From Chryseobacterium gleum (GTDB lineage Bacteria > Bacteroidota > Bacteroidia > Flavobacteriales_D > Crocinitomicaceae), in NCBI GenBank assembly GCA_945860065.1, contig CAMAPI010000001.1, positions 1 to 64,000 on the forward strand: a DNA stretch of 64,000 bases, written 5' to 3'. Both the position numbers and the translations under genes were made by a program. The notes beneath the pieces are model-generated. The model was not told the DNA's origin and searched no databases. It saw nothing but the letters and a program-made list of their open reading frames with translations. Shown piece by piece: positions 29,367 through 38,938 of the stretch; the stretch's first letter is position 1; every line of letters begins with the position of its first letter.

Positions 29367-30356
29367 TTATGAGTTGTACGCCCATTTCAAATAAATAGCT
29401 CCCCACGTAAATCCACCACCGAAGGCAGATAAAATAAGTGTGTCGCCTTTTTTTAATTGTTTTTCGTAGTCCCACAAGCATAAAGGTAAAGTCCCAGCGG
29501 TTGTGTTCCCGTATTTCTCGATATTAATCATCACTTTTTCTTTGGAAAGTCCCATGCGATTTGCTGTTGCATCAATGATGCGTAAATTTGCTTGATGCGG
29601 AACTAACCATTGAACGTCGTCTGATGTCAAATTGTTTTTCTCCATGATTTTCGCAGAAACATCCGCCATATTTGTCACAGCAAATTTAAATACACTTTGC
29701 CCTTCTTGTTTGACATAATGCATGCGATTTTCTACCGTTTTAATGGATGCGGGATGCAAAGATCCACCTGCGGGTTGAACCAAGAACTCGCGTCCAGATC
29801 CATCAGAATGTAAAATAAAGTCCATTACTCCAAGTCCCTCTGTATTTGGTTCTAACAAAACAGCTCCTGCACCATCACCAAAGATGACACATGTGGTTCG
29901 ATCTTGGTAATCAACAATAGAGGTCATTTTATCTACCCCAACAACAATAACTTTCTTGTATTTCCCCGTTTCAATAAATTGTGAACCGGTTGCTAAAGCA
30001 AAAAGAAATCCGGAACATGCTGCATTTACATCAAAAGACCAAGCGTTTTTCATGCCTGTTTTATCACTCAATATATTCGCTGTACTTGGAAACGGGTGAT
30101 CTGGTGTCACTGTGCCACAGATAACCAGGTCAATGTCAAGTGGGTCGATCCCTTTTTTCTCTAAAAGTTGTTTTACAGCCGCTGCAGCCATATCTGATGA
30201 AGCGCCATTTCGCATAATGCGACGCTCTTTAATTCCAGTGCGCGAAGTGATCCACTCATCAGAAGTATCGACAAATTTTGATAAATCTTCGTTACTTAAA
30301 ATGTCATCTGGAACATATCCTTGTACCGCTGTAATTGCTGCTGTAAGTTTATTCAT
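29367..30356 (-). CDS. fabH: 3-oxoacyl-ACP synthase III
   Basis: [56 protein letters not shown]. Confidence 0.96.
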   Translation of the reverse strand: MNKLTAAITAVQGYVPDDILSNEDLSKFVDTSDEWITSRTGIKERRIMRNGASSDMAAAAVKQLLEKKGIDPLDIDLVICGTVTPDHPFPSTANILSDKTGMKNAWSFDVNAACSGFLFALATGSQFIETGKYKKVIVVGVDKMTSIVDYQDRTTCVIFGDGAGAVLLEPNTEGLGVMDFILHSDGSGREFLVQPAGGSLHPASIKTVENRMHYVKQEGQSVFKFAVTNMADVSAKIMEKNNLTSDDVQWLVPHQANLRIIDATANRMGLSKEKVMINIEKYGNTTAGTLPLCLWDYEKQLKKGDTLILSAFGGGFTWGAIYLKWAYNS

Positions 30357-30359
30357 CTT

Positions 30360-31298
30360 TTAGTTAAATGCATCGTTTATTTTCGTCGCTAATCCCGAAG
30401 CGGCCACTTCGTAGGAAAGTAACAACATATTTTTGATGGCAATATCATTTGAAATACCATGACCTATAACGGCATTTCCTTTAACACCCAAAATCGGTGT
30501 TCCGCCATAATTTTCATAATTAAAACGGTCAAAATATTCATCGCGGATACCACGTTTTCGCATCAAGTTGTAAATACCCTCTGCTTCTTTCAAAACAATA
30601 TTTCCTGTGAATCCATCACAAACAATGACGTCGGCCACCCCAGTAAACAAATCCCTACCTTCAATATTTCCAGTAAAGTTTAACTCGTCGGATTCGGAAA
30701 GCAACTTATATGCTGCAATGGTCAATAAATTCCCTTTGGAATCTTCTTCACCGATGTTCAATAATGCAACTCTGGGATTCTCCACTCCATGCACGTGCTT
30801 GGAATATAGCGCTCCAAGAACAGCAAATTGATACAAGACATCAGCTTTACAGTCTGCGTTTGAACCTACATCGAGTAAAATGGCTTGAGATCCATCTAGA
30901 GCTGGAAGTGTGGAGGTGATACACGGACGAAAAATACCTGGAACAGTGTTCAATTTGTACATCGCACCAACCAACATGGCTCCGGTGTTTCCGGTACTCG
31001 CAAAGACATCTAAATTGCCCTTAGCAAGCATATCAAATCCAATTGCTATGGAACTATTTGGTTTTCTTGGAATCGCTTTCGTCGGATGGTCGTGATAGGT
31101 AATTACTTCTGGCGCGTGAATTACCTCGAATCCTTGGAAATCTTTTCCACGACTAGCAAACTCATTGCGAATAATTTCTTCATCGCCAAGCAAAACCATA
31201 GTAATATCATTGGACAGAGTTTCTCTCGCCAATAATGCACCATCAATAGTTGCTTTGGGAGCGAAGTCGCCCCCTGAGATGTCTAGACCAATCCTCAT
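30360..31298 (-). CDS. plsX: Phosphate acyltransferase PlsX
   Basis: MRIGLDISGGDFAPKATIDGA; FASTGNTGAMLVGA; VCDGFTGNIVLK. Confidence 0.95.
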   Translation of the reverse strand: MRIGLDISGGDFAPKATIDGALLARETLSNDITMVLLGDEEIIRNEFASRGKDFQGFEVIHAPEVITYHDHPTKAIPRKPNSSIAIGFDMLAKGNLDVFASTGNTGAMLVGAMYKLNTVPGIFRPCITSTLPALDGSQAILLDVGSNADCKADVLYQFAVLGALYSKHVHGVENPRVALLNIGEEDSKGNLLTIAAYKLLSESDELNFTGNIEGRDLFTGVADVIVCDGFTGNIVLKEAEGIYNLMRKRGIRDEYFDRFNYENYGGTPILGVKGNAVIGHGISNDIAIKNMLLLSYEVAASGLATKINDAFN

Positions 31299-31317
31299 TT
31301 AGAAAACGAGTTGGTTC

Positions 31318-31512
31318 TTACTCTGCTGTTGATTCTTTTTCTGCAACTACTTTACCTCGGTAGTATAATTTTCCTTCATGCCAATGAGCATGGTGGAATA
31401 AATGAGGTTGTCCTGTTGTAGGACATGTCGCAACTTGATGAGCCGTCTCTTTTTTGTGAGTTCTACGTTTGTCACGTCTTGTTGTGGAAATTCTGCGTTT
31501 AGGATGCGCCAT
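31318..31512 (-). CDS. rpmF: 50S ribosomal protein L32 (bL32)
   Basis: [21 protein letters not shown]...[27 protein letters not shown]. Confidence 0.95.
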   Translation of the reverse strand: MAHPKRRISTTRRDKRRTHKKETAHQVATCPTTGQPHLFHHAHWHEGKLYYRGKVVAEKESTAE

Positions 31513-31527
31513 AACTATGTATTTATA

Positions 31528-32037
31528 TCAATTTAAATTCTTTAATGCTGCCCAACGTGGGTCAATGTTGTCTTCTTTCTCTTTGGAATCTTGATTCGAC
31601 GTATACTTTTGTATCAGTTGAACCATTTCTTCATTGCATTCATTTTTTTTATGAGCAGATCTCGCTGGCAATGCCAACATGATCATCTCATACATCGATT
31701 GTTGGACGTCGATTTCATAGCTTTCCTTTGGAATAACAATCAAGTTTTCATCTTCAGACTCCTCTTCTCCAAGCACAAAGTAAACGGTCAAATCACCTTT
31801 GATTTTTTGATCCATTTCCTCATTGCATCTTGCACAAGGCGCTGAAACGACTCCTTTTACTTCGAAACTTGCCATAAGCATCGTTTCCTTTTTTTCCAAG
31901 TTTAATTTCACTACTAATTTCCCGTCGTCAACCAACGAATACGGCAAAGATTCAAAGAACGTTTTGTCTAAAGCAAAATCGAAAAGATGCTGTCCTAGCT
32001 TCAATCCAACAAATGGTATCGTGTAAGGACTTGTCAT
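31528..32037 (-). CDS. DUF177 (YceD-like) protein
   Basis: CARCNEEMDQKIKGDLTVYF motif and position directly upstream of rpmF. Confidence 0.85.
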   Translation of the reverse strand: MTSPYTIPFVGLKLGQHLFDFALDKTFFESLPYSLVDDGKLVVKLNLEKKETMLMASFEVKGVVSAPCARCNEEMDQKIKGDLTVYFVLGEEESEDENLIVIPKESYEIDVQQSMYEMIMLALPARSAHKKNECNEEMVQLIQKYTSNQDSKEKEDNIDPRWAALKNLN

Positions 32038-32068
32038 ATCGTTTTTACAATGAACAAAAATGAATCTG

Positions 32069-32076
32069 CAAAATTA
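32069..32076 (-). promoter_or_regulatory. -7 element TAATTTTG for the DUF177-rpmF-plsX-fabH-accB-accC run
   Basis: Reverse-strand TAnnTTTG match in the gap between pdxA and the DUF177 gene. Confidence 0.45.
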
Positions 32077-32100
32077 TAAAATTTATTTGGAATTTTAAAA

Positions 32101-33213
32101 TTATATCGGTCGACCAAACTCTTTCTTGCCACGTTCTTCCTTCGTAAAGGGTAGTGGGTTGGCGTGAATTTGCTTGTTAAACTTTCTATTTTTAAAAATT
32201 TCTACCGCTAAATACAGGGCACTTCTCATAGACAATTCATTCGCCATATTTTTACCAGCGATGTCAAATGCTGTTCCATGATCCGGTGAAGTTCGAACGA
32301 TAGGAAGGTCTGCAGTGAAGTTCACACCATCATCAAAAGCCAAGGCTTTAAATGCCGTAAGTCCTTGATCGTGATACATCGCGAGAACTCCATCAAATTG
32401 ATTTTTTAAGTCTGACCCAAAGAATCCATCCGCCGGAAAAGGGCCAAAAGCTAGAATGCCTTTGTTTTTCGCTTGCTGTATTGCAGGGGAAATAATCTCC
32501 TGTTCCTCGGCTCCTAGCTTGCCATTTTCACCCGCATGCGGATTCAATCCAAATACGGCAATTCTCGGTTTTACGATTCCGAAATCTTTTTTCAAAGATT
32601 GTTCGAATTTCTCAATTTTAGAGAGAATCCCTTCTTTATTGAGCGCTGAACTTACCTCTTTGATCGGAATATGCGTCGTTACCAATGCCACTTTCAATCT
32701 TTCTGAAACTAAAATCATCAGCGCTTCCGGCACACCGGACATATCTGCTAAGTATTCTGTGTGACCTGTAAACTGAAATCCAGCCTTTTGAATGGCATCT
32801 TTGCTAAATGGACTTGTAACTAGGACATCGATTTTTCCTTCAGATAAATCTTGAGTGGCCGCTTCCAATGATTTGAAAGCATAAGAGCCCCCAGTTTCAG
32901 TAGATTGACCAACTTGTAATTCAACATCTTCATCCCAAACATTAATGACATTGATTTTTTTCGCTTGAATTTCACTTGCATCTTTACAGGATATATATTG
33001 GAAATCCTGAAGTTCTAACAACTTTTTATAATGCGAGATGATTTTTGTTGAACCGTATATCACGGGGGTGAAATCATCCAATATGCGTTCGTCTTTTAGT
33101 GCTTTAATCGTCACTTCTGGACCAATGCCGTTTAAGTCGCCCAATGTGATACCGACTTTATACATTTCTTTCGTAGAAACTAGTTCTCTCTCTGCACCTT
33201 GTTCTTTCTCCAT
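32101..33213 (-). CDS. pdxA: 4-hydroxythreonine-4-phosphate dehydrogenase
   Basis: GDLNGIGPEV, TSPFSKDAIQKAGFQFTGHTEYLAD, GLNPHAGENG, MYHDQGLTAFKAL, RTSPDHGTAFDIAGK. Confidence 0.95.
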   Translation of the reverse strand: MEKEQGAERELVSTKEMYKVGITLGDLNGIGPEVTIKALKDERILDDFTPVIYGSTKIISHYKKLLELQDFQYISCKDASEIQAKKINVINVWDEDVELQVGQSTETGGSYAFKSLEAATQDLSEGKIDVLVTSPFSKDAIQKAGFQFTGHTEYLADMSGVPEALMILVSERLKVALVTTHIPIKEVSSALNKEGILSKIEKFEQSLKKDFGIVKPRIAVFGLNPHAGENGKLGAEEQEIISPAIQQAKNKGILAFGPFPADGFFGSDLKNQFDGVLAMYHDQGLTAFKALAFDDGVNFTADLPIVRTSPDHGTAFDIAGKNMANELSMRSALYLAVEIFKNRKFNKQIHANPLPFTKEERGKKEFGRPI

Positions 33214-34601
33214 TATTTATAGCGATTTTTCAAGAATTGATACAACAAACGAACTCCCGTTCCTGTCCCACCATCCCCTTTGTAATTTTCTTTTGAATCC
33301 AACCATGCTGGACCTGCAATATCCATGTGAATATAAGGAGCTTTTACGAAATGCTCTAAAAATTTCCCGGCGGAAATCATTCCTGCATTCGGACCACCGA
33401 TGTTCTTCATGTCCGCAATTTTTGATTTCATGTGTACTTTGTAGTCGTCCCAGAATGGAAAACGAACCACTCGTTCATGAACATCAAACCCTATTTTTTC
33501 CAAATCCTGGAAGTAATCATCTGCTGCATTCCCCATAATAATGGTTGCTTCTGTTCCAATGGCACGAAGTGCTGCACCCGTCAAGGTGGCAGCATCGATC
33601 ACAAGCTCCGGGTCATATTTTGCTGAATATGCCAATGCATCTGCCAAGATCATTCGTCCTTCTGCATCTGTATTTAGTACCTCAATTGTTGTCCCATCAA
33701 ACATCGTAATGACATCTCCTGGTGTGTAGGCATTTCCACCTGGACGATTATCTGTGGCCGGAATGAGTCCAACAATGTGAACAGGAAGTTTTTGTAATGC
33801 AGCAAAATAAATGACCGCAGCCATTGTTGCGCCTCCCGCCATGTCACATTTCATCGTGTCCATGGATCCTGCTGTTGGCTTTAAACTGAGTCCACCTGTA
33901 TCATACACTACCCCTTTACCAACTAAAACGATGGGCTTTTTATTCACGGCATTGTCCGGTTTGTATTCCGCAATGGTAAAAGTTGGCGGATCAACAGAAC
34001 CTTTATTCACTGCCAAGAGCCCACCCATTTTCAGGGATTCTATTTGTGTTTTACCTAAAACATTTACTTGGAATCCTGCTTCTTCACCTAATTTTGAAAT
34101 GGCTTCTGCCAATTGTTCTGCATTCAAATGAGAAACGGGTGTATTGACCATATCTCTGGTCCAAAATACCGCTTTTGACATGGAAGTCAATTCCGTTATT
34201 TGTTCTTTAGTTAACGCGGAACCAACAAAAATCTGCTGAAATTTGTAGTCTTTCGGTTTCGAGAAGTGCTGCGTAAATCGGTAGCTCGACAAAAGCAATC
34301 CTTCTGCTAATGCAATTAATCCTTCAACGTTGGAACCAATTAGTTGAACAGATTCCTCCGTATCACAGATGAGTCCTTCAATAGTAAAGCCTAACACGCG
34401 AATTTCTTCCGTTTTTTGATCTATTTTCACGAGGAAGGTAAATCCATCAACACTTTTGAAATAGTCAAACTTTTTTTCATTGGCTTGAAAATCTGCAATC
34501 GTTTTCGCGGTTAAACCGGAAATCTCCTTGGTGCTGGAATCGATCAAATATATTTTGGAAGCGCAATTAGTTGCTTCGTTGGAATGTTTGAGTTGAATCA
34601 T
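33213..34601 (-). CDS. Leucyl aminopeptidase (M17)
   Basis: VGKGVVYDTGGLSLKP, MDTMKCDMAGGA, NTDAEGRMILADAL. Confidence 0.94.
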   Translation of the reverse strand: MIQLKHSNEATNCASKIYLIDSSTKEISGLTAKTIADFQANEKKFDYFKSVDGFTFLVKIDQKTEEIRVLGFTIEGLICDTEESVQLIGSNVEGLIALAEGLLLSSYRFTQHFSKPKDYKFQQIFVGSALTKEQITELTSMSKAVFWTRDMVNTPVSHLNAEQLAEAISKLGEEAGFQVNVLGKTQIESLKMGGLLAVNKGSVDPPTFTIAEYKPDNAVNKKPIVLVGKGVVYDTGGLSLKPTAGSMDTMKCDMAGGATMAAVIYFAALQKLPVHIVGLIPATDNRPGGNAYTPGDVITMFDGTTIEVLNTDAEGRMILADALAYSAKYDPELVIDAATLTGAALRAIGTEATIIMGNAADDYFQDLEKIGFDVHERVVRFPFWDDYKVHMKSKIADMKNIGGPNAGMISAGKFLEHFVKAPYIHMDIAGPAWLDSKENYKGDGGTGTGVRLLYQFLKNRYK

Positions 34602-34615
34602 GATACGAATTTTTA

Positions 34616-34623
34616 CAAAGGTA
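34616..34623 (-). promoter_or_regulatory. -7 element TACCTTTG for the pepA-pdxA unit
   Basis: Reverse-strand TAnnTTTG match 14 nt upstream of the aminopeptidase start. Confidence 0.45.
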
Positions 34624-34637
34624 GTAAGTTATCTTGC

Positions 34638-35663
34638 TTAGGAATGAAAAATATCATGTCCATAATCTTCTAAAAATCGGTCGATTGCTCTTGGAATCGG
34701 ATATTGGTGTAAATCCTCTAATTTAATAGGCTCTCCATCATCCAGATTCGTTGGATTCCTTAAAATAAAATGACAAAATAAATGTTGATGGGACAACACG
34801 TGTTTGTATTCTTTGGATTGGAAACTTGGCTTAACATCGGACAAATACCGTTCTTTCTCCTTCGGATCACTAAATTCTTTTAATGGAAATTGATACAAAT
34901 GCTGCCAAATATCTTTTTCATTTCGTTTTTCAAGAAGAATCCATCCGTTTTCGGGCTGGAGGATTTCAAACACAAAATAGCGTTGTCGAATAGTCTGCTT
35001 TTTCAATTTTACCGGAAGACTTCCAACAGTCTTTTCGGAAAAAGCGAGGCAATAAACAGAGATTGGACATTCCCCACACAACGGTTGTGAAGGTTTGCAA
35101 TGCAATGCTCCGAATTCCATCATGGCTTGGTTAAATATCCCGGGATTCTTTCGATCTAAAAGTTCATTGGCTAATTTCTCAAAATCTTTTTTCCCTTGTG
35201 TTGAATTAATGGGAATGGACCAATTGTTTAAACGACTTAGTACACGGAAGACGTTTCCATCCAGAACGGCATGTGGTAAATCAAACGAAAAAGAGGCGAT
35301 TGCGGCGGCGGTATATGGACCAACACCTTTGAGCTTCAACAAGCCATCATAACTTTCAGGAAACTTGCCATTAAATTCCTCGACGATTTGCTTCGCTGTT
35401 TGGTGCAAGTTGCGCGCACGACTGTAATAGCCAAGTCCTTGCCACAAATTTAATACGACTTGTTCATCCGCCTTTGCCAAGTCATACACACTTGGAAAAG
35501 CATCAATAAAACGGAAATAATAAGCCATTCCTTGTTCAACACGCGTCTGTTGAAGGATGATTTCGCTGAGCCAAATGAAATAAGGATTCCTGGTTTCTCG
35601 CCAAGGAAGGGCGCGTTTATGGACGTGATACCAAGTGCTTATTTCACCTTGAATTTGGTTCAT
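34638..35663 (-). CDS. mutY: A/G-specific adenine glycosylase
   Basis: ALPWRETRNPYFIWLSEIILQQTRV, LKGVGPYTAAAIASFSF, Fe-S ligands CKPSQPLCGECPISVYC. Confidence 0.95.
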   Translation of the reverse strand: MNQIQGEISTWYHVHKRALPWRETRNPYFIWLSEIILQQTRVEQGMAYYFRFIDAFPSVYDLAKADEQVVLNLWQGLGYYSRARNLHQTAKQIVEEFNGKFPESYDGLLKLKGVGPYTAAAIASFSFDLPHAVLDGNVFRVLSRLNNWSIPINSTQGKKDFEKLANELLDRKNPGIFNQAMMEFGALHCKPSQPLCGECPISVYCLAFSEKTVGSLPVKLKKQTIRQRYFVFEILQPENGWILLEKRNEKDIWQHLYQFPLKEFSDPKEKERYLSDVKPSFQSKEYKHVLSHQHLFCHFILRNPTNLDDGEPIKLEDLHQYPIPRAIDRFLEDYGHDIFHS

Positions 35664-35720
35664 TTGAAAAATAGTTTATAAAAAAAACAAGAAAATTAAC
35701 AATATAAAGTTTCTGTGATA

Positions 35721-35728
35721 TACTTTTG
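35721..35728 (+). promoter_or_regulatory. -7 element TACTTTTG for the HU-family gene
   Basis: TAnnTTTG match followed by CACC, 34 nt before the ATG. Confidence 0.5.
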
Positions 35729-35762
35729 CACCGCATTAAAAATCAATTAACATCAAGAAAAT

Positions 35763-36053
35763 ATGACAAAAGCGGATATCGTAGCTGACATTGCAGAAGA
35801 AACAGGTTTAGAAAGAAACGAAGCCCTTAGAGCTGTTGAGGCGTTTATGAACTCAATTAAATCGTCTTTGGCGAAAGGTAATAATGTCTATTTAAGAGGA
35901 TTTGGTAGCTTCGTTGTGAAAGAGCGTGCTCAGAAAACAGGACGTAATATCTCCAAAAACACGACGATTATTATCCCAGCTCACAACATTCCATCTTTCA
36001 AACCATCAAAAGTGTTTATTGATGAGGTAAAGAATAAGGTAAGCGTGAAATAA
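35763..36053 (+). CDS. HU/IHF-family DNA-binding protein
   Basis: MTKADIVADIAEETGLERNEALRAVEAFMNSIKSSLAKGNNVYLRGFGSFVVKERAQKTGRNISKNTTIIIPAHNIPSFKPSK. Confidence 0.95.
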   Translation: MTKADIVADIAEETGLERNEALRAVEAFMNSIKSSLAKGNNVYLRGFGSFVVKERAQKTGRNISKNTTIIIPAHNIPSFKPSKVFIDEVKNKVSVK

Positions 36054-36078
36054 GATTTCGATATTTCAAAATTTTATT

Positions 36079-36086
36079 TATCTTTG
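36079..36086 (+). promoter_or_regulatory. -7 element TATCTTTG for the 30-aa gene, overlapping the terminator hairpin
   Basis: TAnnTTTG match; its last G is the first base of the hairpin 5' arm. Confidence 0.5.
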
Positions 36087-36118
36087 CACTCCCTTTTTAG
36101 AGGGGGTGCATTTTTTTT
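36086..36118 (+). terminator. Intrinsic terminator-like hairpin GCACTCCC-TTTTTAGA-GGGGGTGC followed by A and T8
   Basis: 8-bp stem (one G-T wobble), 8-nt loop, 8-T tract; 32 nt after the HU-family stop. Confidence 0.7.
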
Positions 36119-36146
36119 GGATTGAAGTAACACTAAAATATATATT

Positions 36147-36239
36147 ATGCCAAGCGGTAAAAAAAGAAAAAGACATAAAATGGCTACGCACAAGCGTAAA
36201 AAACGTCTTAGAAAAAATCGTCACAAGAAGAAGAAGTAA
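36147..36239 (+). CDS. 30-aa highly basic ribosomal-type protein, AURKAIP1/COX24 (mS38-like) domain family
   Basis: MPSGKKRKRHKMATHKRKKRLRKNRHKKKK*; below the ORF-track length cutoff; has its own promoter and terminator-like elements. Confidence 0.8.
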   Translation: MPSGKKRKRHKMATHKRKKRLRKNRHKKKK

Positions 36240-36268
36240 TATCTTCTTATATTTGAGAAGAAAAGGGG

Positions 36269-36292
36269 GCTCATTGATTTCTTTCAGTGAGC
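36269..36292 (+). terminator. Terminator-like hairpin GCTCATTGA-TTTCTT-TCAGTGAGC followed by TTTCATTGTTTC
   Basis: 9-bp stem with one G-T wobble; 30 nt after the 30-aa ORF, before rng. Confidence 0.5.
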
Positions 36293-36323
36293 TTTCATTG
36301 TTTCATCCTGTAAACTTCTAATT

Positions 36324-37871
36324 GTGAACCTAGAACTCGTTGTCGATACCAGGTCAAATGGAATTTGGATCGCATTGTTGCGGGACGGCAAATTAATCGA
36401 ATTACACGAAGACCGTGGAAATTCAGACTTTGCTGTTGGCGACATCTATTTGGGAAGAGTACGTCGTGTAGTTCCTAGTTTGAATGCAGCTTTTGTTGAT
36501 GTTGGATACGAAAAAGATGCCTTCTTGCATTATTTGGACCTTGGTCCTCAGTATCACACTCTAGCTCGATTTGTTAAAGAATCGATGCAAGGAAAGCAAA
36601 ATGTCGCAGACCTGCAATATTACAAACTAGAGAAAGACATTCAGAAAGACGGAAAAATTAGCAATATACTCTCTTCATCGCAGCCCATTTTGGTGCAAGT
36701 TGCGAAAGAGCCTATATCCATGAAAGGACCTCGATTGAGCTCCGAAGTGACGCTAGCTGGACGTTATCTCGTTCTCGTACCTTTTTCAGATAAAATATCT
36801 GTTAGTCAAAAAATCAAAGATTCGAATGAAAAGGACCGCTTGAAGGACCTCATGAATCGAATCAAACCGAAAAACTTTGGTGTCATTATTCGAACAGTGG
36901 CTGAAAATAAATCTACCACAGATTTAGAGACAGACCTTGAAAACTTGTTGGAAAAATGGCGCGGAATGCACGCGAATTTAAAAGGAATTCAACCTCCTCG
37001 TCGTGTATTAGGTGAATTGAATACGACCACTTCTATTCTTCGTGATTTGTTGAATGGAAACTTTACCAATATTCATGTCAATGATCCAGCTTTAGCTTTG
37101 GAGATGAAGGAATACATTTCATCTATTGCGCCTGGACGTGAGAAAATCGTTCGTAACTACGAAGGTAAAATCGACATTTTTGAACGCTTTGCGATCAATA
37201 AGCAAATCAAAACGTTATTCGGCAAAAAAGTTCCCTTGCCTAGTGGTGGTTATTTGATTATTGAGCACACAGAAGCCATGCACGTGATTGATGTCAATAG
37301 TGGAAACCGCAAAGGTGCCGACGGACAAGAATCGAACGCGCTTGCGACAAACATGGAAGCTGCGGAAGAAATTGCGCGTGTTTTGCAACTGCGGGATATG
37401 GGTGGAATTGTTTGTGTCGATTTTATTGACATGCACGAAAAAGAAAACAACAAAATTCTCTTCGAAAAAATGAAGGAATTTATGAAGTCTGATCGTGCTA
37501 AACACAACATGATTCCTCCGTCAAAGTTCGGTATCATTGAAATTACACGTCAACGTGTTAGACCAGAAACGGACATTGAAACATCCGAGACCTGTCCTAC
37601 ATGTGATGGTAGTGGAGAAGTAACGGCAAGCATTCTTTTCTCGGAAGAAATCGAAAATAACTTGAGTTATTTATTGAACGATCGCAAGGAGAAAGGTGTA
37701 ACATTGTTGGTTCACCCGTACTTGGAAGCATTCTTTAAAAAAGGAATCATCAGCAAACAATGGAGTTGGTTCTTTAAATATAAGCAATGGATTCCGGTTC
37801 GTGGGTTAACTGCTCATCATTTATTGCAATATTCCTTCGTGAATAAATCCAACGAGGAAATTACCTTGTAA
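36324..37871 (+). CDS. rng: Ribonuclease E/G family protein (GTG start)
   Basis: VGDIYLGRVRRVVPSLNAAFVDVGYEKDAFLHY (S1), TEAMHVIDVNSG, GGIVCVDFIDM, CPTCDGSGEV. Confidence 0.93.
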   Translation: MNLELVVDTRSNGIWIALLRDGKLIELHEDRGNSDFAVGDIYLGRVRRVVPSLNAAFVDVGYEKDAFLHYLDLGPQYHTLARFVKESMQGKQNVADLQYYKLEKDIQKDGKISNILSSSQPILVQVAKEPISMKGPRLSSEVTLAGRYLVLVPFSDKISVSQKIKDSNEKDRLKDLMNRIKPKNFGVIIRTVAENKSTTDLETDLENLLEKWRGMHANLKGIQPPRRVLGELNTTTSILRDLLNGNFTNIHVNDPALALEMKEYISSIAPGREKIVRNYEGKIDIFERFAINKQIKTLFGKKVPLPSGGYLIIEHTEAMHVIDVNSGNRKGADGQESNALATNMEAAEEIARVLQLRDMGGIVCVDFIDMHEKENNKILFEKMKEFMKSDRAKHNMIPPSKFGIIEITRQRVRPETDIETSETCPTCDGSGEVTASILFSEEIENNLSYLLNDRKEKGVTLLVHPYLEAFFKKGIISKQWSWFFKYKQWIPVRGLTAHHLLQYSFVNKSNEEITL

Positions 37872-38338
37872 TGATTCCACCTGCTTTTTCACGGGAGCAA
37901 ATCATTTCTAAATTAGAAGCCTTTTGTGCTTATCAGGAACGCTGTACCCAAGAAGTTCGAATAAAACTCGATCGCCTGGGTGCCGACGAATCCTTGTCCA
38001 TGGAAGTCATTAAAATCCTAAAAGAAAACAGTTTTTTGGACGATAAGCGCTTCGTAGAAGCATACGTCCAAGGAAAAGTGCGCATCAAGAAATGGGGGCG
38101 ACAGAAAATCAAGGCGGCACTCTTTCAAAAACGGATTGACGCTAAATTGATTCAGGAAGGTGTTTATGCGTTTATCTCCGATGAAGAATACCAGCATGTC
38201 TTGGAATATTTAATCGAACGTAAAAACCGCGAGCTTTCCTCGGAAAAAAATGCCCAAATAAAAAAGCAGAAACTAATGAGGTTCCTGCTTTCAAGAGGTT
38301 TTCAATACGACGAATTTTCTTCGCTGAAGTTAGATTAA
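37871..38338 (+). CDS. recX: Regulatory protein RecX
   Basis: Three-helix repeats (KLEAFCAYQERCTQEVRIKLDRLG; FLDDKRFVEAYVQGKVRIKKWGRQKIKAALFQKRID); overlaps rng stop by 1 nt (TAATG). Confidence 0.85.
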   Translation: MIPPAFSREQIISKLEAFCAYQERCTQEVRIKLDRLGADESLSMEVIKILKENSFLDDKRFVEAYVQGKVRIKKWGRQKIKAALFQKRIDAKLIQEGVYAFISDEEYQHVLEYLIERKNRELSSEKNAQIKKQKLMRFLLSRGFQYDEFSSLKLD

Positions 38339-38814
38339 TTCGGTTTGATAATCGCTGTGGCGCTGTTGATCCAGTTCACAGGACCACCCGCTAAATACCC
38401 TTGTTGACCTATTGGCGTGTAATTTACTTTTCCGTCTTGTAGTTTGTCAGCCGTTGTAAACCAGCACGTTGGATAGCCACGAACAGCAAATTGTTGTTGC
38501 AACATGCGATTCTGTGTTTTTACTTCTTCTGTTTGAATGTTCGCTTTAGGGAAATCTACTTCTACTAAAATCACATTGTCCTGCGCCCACTTTTTAAATT
38601 CAGCTTGCGTAAATACTTCTTTTTGAAGTTTCACACACCATCCACACCAGTCAGAACCGGTGAAAAACAACATCATTGGTTTGTGTTCTTTGTTCGATAA
38701 CTCAATGGCTTTGTTTAAATCGGTATGCCAAACCAAGTCTTCTTTTGCAGATTTTTGTGCAATTGAACTAAGACTAGTTAGAAATAAGAAGGATAATATC
38801 GCAATCGTTTTCAT
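38335..38814 (-). CDS. Secreted thioredoxin-family protein
   Basis: Signal peptide MKTIAILSFLFLTSLSSIAQ; FFTGSDWCGWCVKLQKEVF; GYPTCWF. Confidence 0.88.
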   Translation of the reverse strand: MKTIAILSFLFLTSLSSIAQKSAKEDLVWHTDLNKAIELSNKEHKPMMLFFTGSDWCGWCVKLQKEVFTQAEFKKWAQDNVILVEVDFPKANIQTEEVKTQNRMLQQQFAVRGYPTCWFTTADKLQDGKVNYTPIGQQGYLAGGPVNWINSATAIIKPN

Positions 38815-38938
38815 AGTTTTTTCTTTAAAATTAGTAATAATTGGCGCTTCATCCAAAAACCGTGCAAAAGTTTCACATCTTTTTTTTTCATGCTGGTTTG
38901 AAGAAAAACGATATATTCGTCTACTAAAACCTAAGCTT

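Noticed and set aside
33038-33538. 166-aa plus-strand ORF across the pdxA/pepA junction
   Set aside because: Antisense to two well-supported genes; no recognisable domain; explained by codon-bias shadow.
36106-36321. 71-aa ORF from the track in the HU-rng gap
   Set aside because: Runs through the terminator T-tract and lies in another frame over the better-supported 30-aa COX24-like ORF.
38660-38938. N-terminal extension of the TonB receptor ORF
   Set aside because: Antisense over the thioredoxin gene; a clear signal peptide begins at 38939.
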